Source: Pomphorhynchus laevis
Lineage: Eukaryota > Acanthocephala > Palaeacanthocephala > Echinorhynchida > Pomphorhynchidae
Length of the DNA stretch: 64,000 bases
NCBI GenBank assembly: GCA_012934845.2
Contig: WNNJ02001849.1
Location: 62,001 to 126,000 of the forward strand
Direction: 5' to 3'
The position numbers and the translations under genes are program-made. The notes under the pieces are model-generated. The model did not search any database and was not told where the DNA came from. It worked only from the letters and a program-made list of their open reading frames with translations. This document shows, one piece after another, positions 44,455 through 54,060 of the stretch (its first letter is position 1; each line of letters starts with the position of its first letter).

Positions 44455-44721
44455 ATGAACAATATTACTGTAATTGAACTTTTAAAAGGTGTAAAAAATG
44501 CAGAATCTTACATCGAGTTACATGGAACTCCTGAAATGGAAACAATTGTTGTTGGAGGAAAAAGATATCCTGTCATAAGAGAACAGAATAAAGTATTGAA
44601 ATCACTGAATGATTTGGAATGTTTTGATACAGAAAGTGGACAGATTTTAAATAGAAACTTGCTAAAGACTGCGTTGTTCGATAATATTATTATATTTATT
44701 GCCAAATTTCAGTTTCAATAA
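44455..44721 (+). CDS. Small unknown ORF, copy 2 (88 aa)
   Basis: It shares its first 61 residues with the ORF at 43908 (up to FDTESG). It then runs into ILNRNLLKTALFDNIIIFIAKFQFQ, where copy 1 ends GVGQSNWVYRF, because the 38-bp block is absent. The common part is conserved without change, but the duplication is so recent that this says little about selection. Confidence 0.4.
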   Translation: MNNITVIELLKGVKNAESYIELHGTPEMETIVVGGKRYPVIREQNKVLKSLNDLECFDTESGQILNRNLLKTALFDNIIIFIAKFQFQ

Positions 44722-44905
44722 TACAGAAATTTCGTTTAAATCAAAATATTTAAACTTTTGTTTGATTTTCATACCAAAAATGTCAATTAGGTGCAAGGTG
44801 TCGGGGGTCATTCTACGTAAACTGTTACCTAATCAGTGTATCTTCCTTTAAGTATTTGGTGTTGCTTAAGTAATTTCAATATCAAAATCAACACTCAACA
44901 CGTAG

Positions 44906-46447
44906 TTAATATATCACGACGACGATCATAAGATTTCAATAAAAATATCGATCTTTATTGACTTATATTGCCATTAAAGTTGTTTCCAGATTTGAAATAT
45001 TAACTCAGTGTATTTATGCTTAATTTTTAAATTTAATTTTGATTATGATTAATACGATTTCTGCTAGTAAAATATTGAGCTTGTTGAAGTTTTTGTTAGC
45101 AACGATAAATACGACTTATGCAAAAACGTTGCTTGCTTTATTGATAATCCAAAAATATTCCAAACTTGTTTTGTTTATTTTATAATTATATTAAATACGT
45201 AGACTCAGTTAGCTGATTTGATTAATTAACGAATTTTAATAACGATAATTAACGAATTTTATTCCAACAATAAATTAGTGGTTCATTAGAGAGAGTAACA
45301 TCGATCATTGATTTGTGAAAGCGTTAATATTTTGATACGAAAGTCATATCAAATTTTTTACAGATGAACTTTACGCTTTGCTAATTCTAGAAAATACAAG
45401 AATACCAAAAATATTTCTTAGGTACAATGTGTCAAGGGGCATTCCTTGTTCACAGTTATCTAATCAGCGTCTCCGCCTATTCTGTGTTGCTAAAGTAATT
45501 GCGATACCAAAAGCAATACTCAACACGTGGTTAAAATACCGTGACGACGATCATAGGATTTGAATAAAATGATTGACCTTTCATTACTGTAGACAGCTGA
45601 CCCGTACGATTTGATATAAATTGGAAGTAAGCATGCTCTCATGCTTGCATTCAATAGTCTAGAAATATCTTAACTGCATTTGCAATGGAAAAAATACGGA
45701 TGAAAATTAAGTTAATACAACTAAAACAGGTACTTTATCGATATACATTTGTTAATATTTTTAATTGTTTAATATTAAGAGGGCGTCTAATGATAGACTA
45801 TATGTGACAGCATACGTGAGTAAACTATAATATAAATCTTAAGTAATTCTTGAACAATATTTTAAATTTGCATTTTACATAATCTTTTACGTCTCAATCA
45901 TCGATAATTTAACAATAATTACAAAATAATCTCGTAATGATACGCTTTTATTAGATCAATGCAAAAATGTATAGTCGAAAAGCTTTTTGATTTTATCACA
46001 TAGTATCAATTTAAAAGTATGTGTTTTAAATGTATTTATTTAAATATTAAAGAATTATTGGAGCTGGATCAAAGAAAGGAAATCTTTTGATATTCCGCTA
46101 ACTTCTATAAGCATCTCAACATCTATTTTTATTTTCTGAAGATGCTAACATACATCAAAAAATTTCCTCTTTTATTTGATCCAGCTCCAAAAATTCTTTA
46201 TCAATAATGGATCATTATCAAATATTTAAATATTATTCTAATAGATAATATTTAAATAGATTTTTATATAGTTCTATTCAAATAATATTAAAATGCATAA
46301 TATATATCTATTTAAATGCATGTTTTAGCCATATAAAGATTAATAGCTTAATATATTAATAACTTTATATATGACTAATTAATGTAAACTAAGGGATATT
46401 TAATATATTAATTTAACTAAACACTGACAAATGTATATATTATAAAT
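44906..46447. other. AT-rich, repeat ends, no gene supported
   Basis: It contains the YIDD-family end AATACGTAGACTCAGTTAGC (45193-45212), the older copy of the 43.9-44.9 kb unit near 45395-45575 and an imperfect inverted repeat at 46050-46200 (AAAGAATTATTGGAGCTGGATC against GATCCAGCTCCAAAAATTC). Confidence 0.5.
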
Positions 46448-46905
46448 TAACTTTAAATTCAATTCAATTCAAGATCCTTTATTTATAAAAAACGGATATC
46501 TTCGCTATTTGTAACTTTCATTGTACAAATTGATACAATATAGAGAAAATAAATAGCCAAAATAAATAGTAGTTCGATATTTAGAACGCGAACTACTTTG
46601 AAGACGCCAAGTTTATTTTCCACACGAATTTATGTAATCAAGAGCCCGGTAGAGTAAGCTATTTTTTAGATGTTCTGTCCTACAACAAGATGTTGCCCAC
46701 TTACGATTTGATCGTAGAGTAGCTGAGTATAAATGATTATTAGTGTGACATAAATAAGACTGTTCAGTCAGCGTTTGAAGAATGTTCGAGTTTGCCTTCT
46801 TGAAAATATCGACTGGAATTGAATCAAATGTAGGCAACTCGCATCCACATATTGATTGAGCTTTACTGTGAATTCTCACAAGCATACTATGCTCTCTTTG
46901 GGACA
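46448..46905 (-). mobile_element. 5'-truncated LINE 3' end with TTGAA tail
   Basis: The minus strand reads NNHLYSATLRSNRKWATSCCRTEHLKNSLLYRALDYINS, the C-terminal domain after the RT in many LINEs. It ends in a simple tail TTGAATTGAATTGAATTT next to AATAAAGG. It is one reading frame of 90 codons, 5'-truncated. Confidence 0.65.
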
Positions 46906-46917
46906 GTGTGCAACAAG

Positions 46918-47250
46918 ATGGAAAACCGGACGTAAGGATCGAATTTAAATATATCTTTATTTATTAATAATTATAAATTTAAAAATAAATTATATATTAA
47001 TATATAAATATTATAATATAATATTAATTATATTTATTAATTAATATAATAGTTTTAATGTAACATGCAATGGATTTTTATAATATAAATTTTATGGCAA
47101 ATTAGAATTTAAAAAACTAGTCTGGCAAAGATATTGAGCTCTAAACAATAAGTTGGATAACCGTACGTAAGGATCGAATTTAAATATATCTTTATTTATT
47201 AATAATTATAAATTTAAAAATAAATTATATATTAATATATACAAGTCAAA
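46918..47250 (+). repeat. Direct repeat pair of about 90 bp
   Basis: 46928-47008 and 47163-47242 share ACGTAAGGATCGAATTTAAA and the AT-rich run after it, nearly unchanged. Confidence 0.8.
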
Positions 47251-47755
47251 TATGGAAATTAAAAAGCGTGTATTTATTCGTAAATTTCATGTCATTTTTT
47301 AATTTCATTTCACTTAACAGTTAAATTTTCATTTCACTTTTTTCATTTTATTCTTATTGAATTTGATGACATGAATATGCACTTAAGTTAAAAAAATGTA
47401 ACCTAGCAAGTCGGCATTAATACACCTTATCTACTACTGATTCACAACCTTCGTTTTCTGTTTCATTCCCTATTCTGGTAGCTGATTATCATTCAACTTA
47501 TCTGCTTTCTTCAAAATTGACTTTGGTCTTTAGTGGAAAGGACCGAAACGTAAAGCATATTCTTGGTCATTAACTGATGATGTTTAGCAATACTGAAATG
47601 TACTGCTGTTATCTAATACTGGAATTTAATAGATTGCAAATTAGTAGAATTTCTGCTTAATCTCTACAACTCAGTCATTTAAATAAATTTTCGTGTAATT
47701 TGAAAGATTATTTTAATTCTTATATAATTCGTATCGGAATTATATTGACTTTTAG

Positions 47756-47851
47756 GTACAGCGAATGAAGCGAATATATTCTAAACCAAAGACTGAACAA
47801 GTAACTGTTGATCATTCAGTAGATGAAGTTGAGTTAAATCCAATTCAACAA
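47756..47851 (+). CDS. Probable internal exon 1 of an unknown host gene
   Basis: The acceptor TATTGACTTTTAG precedes 96 nt (32 codons, phase 0) reading VQRMKRIYSKPKTEQ... to ELNPIQQ. The donor GTAAATG follows. It is acidic-basic and polar with no known domain. It is followed 57 nt later by another phase-0 exon. The rest of the gene was not found. Confidence 0.45.
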
Positions 47852-47908
47852 GTAAATGTATGTGTTTTGTAACAAGATTGATAAAAGTTTGTCAAAATTT
47901 TAATTTAG

Positions 47909-47956
47909 ATACGAGATAGTGATATTATCATGTTAAAGCAAAGTAAATTAGTTAGC
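47909..47956 (+). CDS. Probable internal exon 2 of the same gene
   Basis: The acceptor AAAATTTTAATTTAG, then 48 nt (16 codons, phase 0) reading IRDSDIIMLKQSKLVS, then the donor GTAAGC. Both exons are multiples of three and separated by a 57-nt intron, in line with the 44-nt intron of SDHC. Confidence 0.45.
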
Positions 47957-48679
47957 GTAAGCAATCAGTTTTATTTTAATTTCTAATTTTTATAATTTCC
48001 TTAAATATTATACCTGCCAAATGCCTTATGAAAGCCGTAAATAGGAATTTAAAAATGACATTTGATTAACTTAATGCTATCAAAAGAGAAACTTTTTAAG
48101 TTAAAAGTAAAATTGATTTAAATGATTAAAATGTGATTAAAAAATTCCTGTCCAAATCGATTGCAGTGATGACATATATGTGTTCAACTAGATTGTATTC
48201 CATATTTTACCCGGATAGCATTACCTCACCTTCCATTATAGGCTGATTATCTTGACTTGGGCATTATATTTTCGTCGGTCGGATAAATCAGTTTTGTCTG
48301 TTAAAATCTGGTCTATATAATGACTACATAATGTCGGCTTTAATCAGGGGTCTATAAGTGAACCATGCCATTTTGATAAATGTTATAAGCAATCCTTGAG
48401 TGGATTGCTTTTAATAGTGCAAAACAATTCCTTACGAAGAAACTGAAACATCTCCTTTGATATTATGTAATTTACCGTTATTTCTGGTTATAATGAGATG
48501 ATGTAATTTATAACCAGGCTTTAATCAAAAAAATCGAATTTAATGGTTGAAGAATATTGTATAAAAATAACTCGAGTCATTTTCTAATGAGTTCAACTTT
48601 ATAAAATGAACAAATCATGGAAGAAAACAAAAGGTTAATACTTGAAAATACGTATGTTTGAATTTACTAATAATTTACT
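47957..48679. other. AT-rich, no gene seen
   Basis: It should contain the next intron or exon of the preceding gene, but no clear acceptor-exon-donor was found. Confidence 0.4.
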
Positions 48680-48925
48680 AATTAGAGGTCATCCATCTGA
48701 TGACCTCTAATTATTATTCTGATACAACGTCTGTTATTTATTAGTCAATTCATAAAAATGACGTTTATTTTAAATTTCAATTTTTTATTTTAACTTGATT
48801 TAAATTATATAAAATCTAAAAACAATTATTTTATTATTTAATTATTAAATTTTGATTAGCATTATTATGTTTTGTTTATTTTATAATTATATTAAATACG
48901 TAGACTCAGTTAGCTGATTTGATCC
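48680..48925 (+). repeat. YIDD-RT family 3' end, solo
   Basis: It opens with a perfect hairpin TTAGAGGTCATC/GATGACCTCTAA (48684-48712). It then follows the 3' UTR of P5 (TTATTAGTCAATTCATAAAAAT) to AATACGTAGACTCAGTTAGC at 48895-48914. Confidence 0.65.
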
Positions 48926-49045
48926 ATTTGGTTCGTAGTAGTACCTCCAATACAAAATATGCTATTTGCGGATCAACTTCTGCAACATATGACAATTCAT
49001 TTATTTCTGATAACCACGCATTCACTTCTGAAATGTATTGCGTTT
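48918..49045 (-). pseudogene. Fragment of the RT-zinc-knuckle family
   Basis: The minus strand reads VNAWLSEINELSYVAEVDPQIAYFVLEVLLRTKW, matching VERWSNLINRLTHVGEIDPHVAYTGLVRLMQFKW of copy E2. It is a short relic between two YIDD-family pieces. Confidence 0.55.
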
Positions 49046-49127
49046 GTATTGTATTTGTAAAAAATCTTATATAATTAATTAATATGAATTTGTTCATAAC
49101 TGTTATTAAAAAATAAATCAAAACTAT

Positions 49128-49970
49128 ATATGAAATATATGTTTCGATACATTGATGATATATGTGTATTTAATTCTAATAATTTCTATTCAATTAGTGA
49201 GCACATTTATCCAGAAAGCCTTATTCTTAACAAAACCAATATTAATGATAAAGAAGGTGTATATCTAGATATGAACATTAAATTAACATTAACTAAAACT
49301 ACTATTAATTTATATCGTAAAGATGACATATTTAAATTTACAAGAAACATATTTTTGCATAAGCATTCATGTATTCCATATAATATAAAATATAATACAT
49401 TAAATAATGAAATTTTAAGAATTGCAACAATATGTAATGATATTGGCTTTCTTCAAAATCATTTAAATAATTTAATAGATACATATTTTAAACCAGGTTA
49501 CTATAAAAATAACATCAAGCAGAAAATAGTAAAATATATAAATCAACACAATATTATAAAGAATAAATTTAAACTCTTAAGTGGCAAATTTTTATGGATA
49601 GATAATAAATAATATAATTTGTATTAGAATAAGATACTAGATAGTTATTTCATAGGAAATATATCGTTAGCATGTATTTGGCCCCGCTGCTATGTTGGGT
49701 AGAGGAGTTAGGGGCCGAAATCTGATAGCATAACAGTTCCTCCTGATGACCTCTAATCCTTATTCTGATACAACGCTTGTTATTTATTAGTCAATACATA
49801 AAAATTACTTTTATTTTAAATTTCATTTTTTTATTTTAACTTGATTTAAACTATAGAAAATCTAAAAACAATAATTAATTTTATTATTTAATTATTAAAT
49901 TTTGATTTAGCATTATTAAGTTTTGTTTATTTTATAATTATGTTAAATACGTAGACTCGTTAAATTAACC
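49128..49970 (+). mobile_element. YIDD-type RT element P5, RT C-terminal half with 3' UTR
   Basis: The open frame 49130-49612 (160 aa) starts MKYMFRYIDDICVFNSNNF (motif C), has YPESLILNKTNINDKEGVYL and DDIFKFTRN, and ends GKFLWIDNK. The 3' UTR has GGCCCCGCTGCTATGTTGGG and CCTGATGACCTCTAA, ending near AATACGTAGACTCG. The RT is cut just before YIDD, so this is a 5'-truncated copy. It is the longest unbroken stretch of the family here, and no endonuclease domain follows. Confidence 0.7.
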
Positions 49971-50480
49971 GCCTTGTCTTTATTATTGAGGTAAAGTGAA
50001 GGTAATATCAATTGAAAACCAATTAATTTTTAGTCTAATTATGAACTCGATACTTTTAAGATTCTTTCTATTTATTTTTATTAAGCGGTCAAATTTCCGA
50101 CAATATGAAGACAAACAGAGACCTGATGTGAATCAATATGTAAATGACTAACACGATCGATTTAAAACACGTTAAAATATTTGATTGATTTTAAAAATGA
50201 TTCATTTGAACTTTAATTTGAACTTTGAACGATCGATTTAAAAAAATTCATTTTAAAACGTTAAAATATTTGATTGATTTTAAAAACGATTCGTTTGAAT
50301 TTTAAAGCATGTTTGGAGGTATGAGACCTAAATGAATATTCTTGGTTGTATTCTTTGGTTAGCTTTAGAGATAATATATGGAACTTAGACTTGACAATCT
50401 AAGAGTATTTATCGATCATAAATAAATTTATTAATTATTGTAATTTATTAATAATAAATAATAATTAACGATAATTTCAT
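49971..50480. repeat. AT-rich with a 75-bp direct repeat
   Basis: 50152-50210 and 50228-50300 share GATCGATTTAAAA, CGTTAAAATATTTGATTG and CATTTGAA-like blocks. No gene is seen. Confidence 0.5.
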
Positions 50481-50806
50481 TCTTCACTGGTCGGTTTGAT
50501 ATTATCCTCGTGTGGTTGTTTGAATCCTATCAGCATCACTGTACACTACAATCAGCGTGGGTGGATCTTATCAGCAGTGAGCCCACGCCTACATTTCGTG
50601 TTTCCGTCTTTTTACTGCTTCTGGTGATTCCTTGTCGCCGAAATGCTGGCGACAAGGAATCAGCAGAAGCAGTAACAGGACCGAAACACGAAATGTAGGC
50701 GTGGTCTCACTGCTGATGAGGTTTACCCACGCTGATTGAAGTGTACAGTGATGCTGATAGGATTCAAACAACCACACGAGGATAATATCAAACCGATCAA
50801 TTAAGA
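50481..50806. repeat. Near-perfect palindrome, about 159-bp arms
   Basis: The arms run from 50481 to 50639 and from 50648 to 50806 with an 8-nt loop (GAAATGCT). Only scattered mismatches are present, so both strands encode almost the same 62-codon frame. Part of each arm (GGATCTTATCAGCAGTGAGC and CCTACATTTCGTG) resembles the SINE/MITE units at 57.2-57.9 kb. It is probably a foldback made by inverted duplication of such a unit. Confidence 0.88.
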
Positions 50807-50859
50807 ATAGCAGCTCGTGACAATTTCATTGTTATTCTTAAACATTATTCTTAATAATG

Positions 50860-51510
50860 TTTGCATATTTGAATTGTTCGTGGATTTGAAAATGTGGAAT
50901 CTTTATCAAGGTTAATCTCAATCAAGTCTGATAAATATATAACAATAAAATTTATTTTTGTGAACATTGCATTCATGTCTTTTTTAGATTAAAGCGGTGA
51001 TTGTGGGAGAACATTATAGACATGAGAAATATTTTTATTGAATAAAAATTGTTGAGCTTTCGACCACCAAGGCCATTATCATGGAATGATAAGGAAAACA
51101 TGGAATGATTTTTATGATAATGGCCTTGGATAGCAGGCCCAAATACGTGCTGATTACGTATTTCCCCTGATACAATTTGATTATTTAGTATGTCTTATTC
51201 TTATCATTTATTCTCGTATATTTGAATTACTCGGAGGTATGAAAATGTGGAATCTTTATAGAGTAAATCAAGTCTGATAAATTTGCGATTGCATGAAATT
51301 ATAACGCAAGGATTTATCAATGAATTTAATGCACATCCTCGATAAGGGATTTATCATTTATTCTCGTATATTTGAATTACTCGTGGGTATGAAAATGTGG
51401 AATTTTTATAGAGTAAATCAAGTCTGATAAATTTGCGATTGCATGAAATTATAACGCAAGGATTTATCGATGAATTCAATTCCGCACATCCTCGATAAGG
51501 TTTAAAAAGA
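50860..51510 (+). repeat. 149-bp tandem repeat, two good copies and one older
   Basis: 51211-51359 and 51360-51502 share TTCTCGTATATTTGAATTAC, GCATGAAATTATAACGCAAG and CACATCCTCGATAAGG. An older, partial copy lies at 50865-50945. A family 3' UTR fragment (GGCCCAAATACGTGCTGATTA) lies between, near 51136. Confidence 0.8.
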
Positions 51511-51589
51511 GAAAACGAATAAAATAAAATATTTTTGGAAAAATAACGTGAAATATAATTGGCATACTTTTTTTGATATTTATACTTCA

Positions 51590-52900
51590 ACTATTAATTT
51601 GTAGATATAAATTAAACAAATAAAATTTTGTTTTTTCACAAACTAATAAATTAATAAACTTAATAAATTAATTTATTAATAAATTAATAAATTTTGCTGA
51701 GTTTAAATTTATTTTTAATAATATTGTGTTCATTTGTAAATGACTTTTATTGCAAATTTAATATTTTAATAATAGTTTGTTGATTTATACATATCTATTA
51801 TAATAAATAGAAATAAAATTCATCCTCTGATGAAAAATTTGATTATTTGGTGTATTTTGTTCTAATTCAAAGCATATTGTTTATTATCCATCCGTAAAGT
51901 TGATTTATAAATTGTAAATTTAATATTTTATTAATATTTTGTAAATTTATGCTTCTCCATTATAAGAAATGGAAATAAAAAATGCATTAAACATGAAAAT
52001 TAGCGGAAAAATAGTCGTAACCAATAATACATAGTTTTAGTATTTCTGACAGAGGTCATATTACCGGGAAACAAAGTCCACAGTCTAATAATAACATATC
52101 AGTAGAACGAATCAGATCAGCTAACTGAGTCTACGTATTTTATACTATAAATTTAAAATAAAAATAAATCCGATTATCCGGAAAACACTATGGTTGTATT
52201 ACCGGGAAAACAAAGTCCACAAGTTAATAATAACCTGTCAGTAAAACAAAGATCAGATAATTGAGTCTACGTATTTTATATTATAAAGAAATAAAAATGA
52301 AAAAATAATAAATAATTATCTAAGATTTTATAGAATTTATATCTTTATGTTTTTTATTTCTTAGTGTGTCAATGTTTGCGTTTTTATTTGAATAAGTTAT
52401 TCAAATGAATAAGCATGCTCCCTTAAAAAATCATATTAAGATAAAAGTCATTAAAATGACTTTTCTTAAAAAGCAATTATAATGATTTAAAGGTCACTAT
52501 ATTTTAAAGAATATATTTTTAAAATGAAATTTTTATCTTAAGTAAAGATTATTGAGTTCATCCTGATAGTATCTTAAATTAATTCTAAGACGAAGATCAT
52601 TTTGAAATTCAAATTTTGCAAAAATTTACTAAATTTCTAAAAATTCTTTTAAATTCTTTTAATATAAAAATATGTATGAAATATATTATAGTTCGATGAT
52701 TTAATTATAGTTTACTGATTTAAATTGTTTTAGTACAAATCTTTTCGAAAAATAAAATTTATTTAGCCTATTATATTAAGAAATCATCGACAAGAATTAA
52801 AATAAAACGAGACGAAGACATTTCATAGGTCGATATTAAAAAAATACGGAACCAGTGGTAGAAACTACGATACTAGTCATTACGAAAATATCCTGTGATT
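51590..52900. repeat. AT-rich repeats related to YIDD-family ends
   Basis: ACCGGGAAAACAAAGTCCAC-type blocks followed by GAGTCTACGTATTTTATA occur at 52070-52150 and 52200-52285, with a third related block at 53670-53750. The preceding 150 bp (ATAGTTTTAGTATTTCTGA) are also shared with 53655. No gene is seen. Confidence 0.6.
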
Positions 52901-52909
52901 TCTATTATT

Positions 52910-53278
52910 TCATCTGTCGAAAGACATGAACGCTTTACGGCAACTTGTTCGAATTCTGCTCACATATTTTTTCGCGTTGATATTTATTTTACCCAATTTT
53001 GAATGACGATTATTATCATTATTAATTTCGGGGCTGCGGCAATTTTCATCGCTGCTGGCCATTCTTGAATGGACATATCCATTAATGCTTTTGCTGACAT
53101 TACGAAAATGGATGTCATCAATGATTGAAACAATATTAACTGCTGAATATACCGGATTATCCGCTGGTAAAAACAGATCATCGTCCGGGAGGCTATATAA
53201 GTCCGAGTTGTTTGTGGTTATTTGTTGCGGTGCAACGAATAACCACAAACAAATAAATTTTAAAATTATGCATTTCAA
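52910..53278 (-). CDS. Hypothetical secreted protein, 122 aa
   Basis: The N-terminus MKCIILKFICLWLFVAPQQ has a short basic start and a hydrophobic core, as in a signal peptide; cleavage is likely near residues 17-22. The rest is polar, Asn/Ser/Asp-rich (SLPDDDLFLPADNP, SDENCRSPEINNDNN) with a basic end (KKYVSRIRTSCRK). No known domain is recognised. The signal-peptide codons form a 19-bp hairpin with one mismatch (53207-53251). It is a single open exon and may be one exon of a longer gene. Confidence 0.4.
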   Translation of the reverse strand: MKCIILKFICLWLFVAPQQITTNNSDLYSLPDDDLFLPADNPVYSAVNIVSIIDDIHFRNVSKSINGYVHSRMASSDENCRSPEINNDNNRHSKLGKININAKKYVSRIRTSCRKAFMSFDR

Positions 53279-53319
53279 TCCTAAAAATAAAATTCAGCAT
53301 TTTTATAAAATGATTTAAA

Positions 53320-54060
53320 TATATTTCATCATGTTTTAAAACAAAGATTGCAGAGCATCAAGAGAAATTGCTATGCTATGAAGTTTTGCTATATCAGGCT
53401 TAAATTTATTTTGAATAACATTGTGTTCATTTATATTACTATTTTCTGTTTGATTTTATTTTGTATCATATATTAAAATATATGCATTGGATTTGAATAA
53501 TAAAATGTATCTATTAAATTCAATGATTTTTATTGTAAATGTAATATTTTAATATTTTGTTGATTTATAATATCCATTATAATAAATGGAAAAAAAATCA
53601 TCAAACTTGCTTGGAAATTAGCAGAAAAATAATGTCATATCAATAACGCATAGTTTTAGTATTTCTGAAGAGGTTATATTACTGGGAACACAAAGTCCAT
53701 AGGCCAATGATAACTTGCCAATAGAACAAATCATATAATCAAATACTAATATTTTATGTAAAACATGTTGTAGAAATTATTAATATTAAATCTTTTATTG
53801 TCAGTTGAAATGAAATATCAAGTAGTAGTTTGGGGTTAAAATATTTTGTACAATTAATATTTATTTAACATATTTACATATGTTATTTAATTTACATATT
53901 TTATTAATATATTGCTTATATATTACTGAATTATATACAATAGACCTACATGTTCTTGCCCTTTCGAGCCGTCGCCAGAATGCTGACAGCATTTCATGAC
54001 GATGCTAACGTTTTGGAGGAGGTATGAAGTAGTACGTGAATCCATGGTAACGTGCTTCAA
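53320..54060. other. AT-rich repeat-derived spacer
   Basis: 53480-53760 is related to 51880-52140. There is no coding sequence. Confidence 0.5.

Larger units (their letters stand above)
43855..44905 (+). repeat. Recent tandem duplication, units of 542 and 505 bp
   Basis: 43855-44396 and 44401-44905 are nearly identical, from CTTATTTTAATATTCACG to CAACACTCAACACGTAGTT. The main difference is a 38-bp block present only in the first unit (about 44096-44133). A third, older copy of the downstream half lies at about 45395-45575. Confidence 0.92.

Noticed and set aside
49725-49760. CTGATGA in the YIDD-element 3' UTR as a hammerhead ribozyme
   Set aside because: No stem II followed by GAAA lies downstream, so the core is incomplete.
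50510-50777. Two 62-codon frames on opposite strands with nearly the same protein
   Set aside because: They are the two arms of one palindrome, so the mirrored frame is a consequence of symmetry and not a gene pair.
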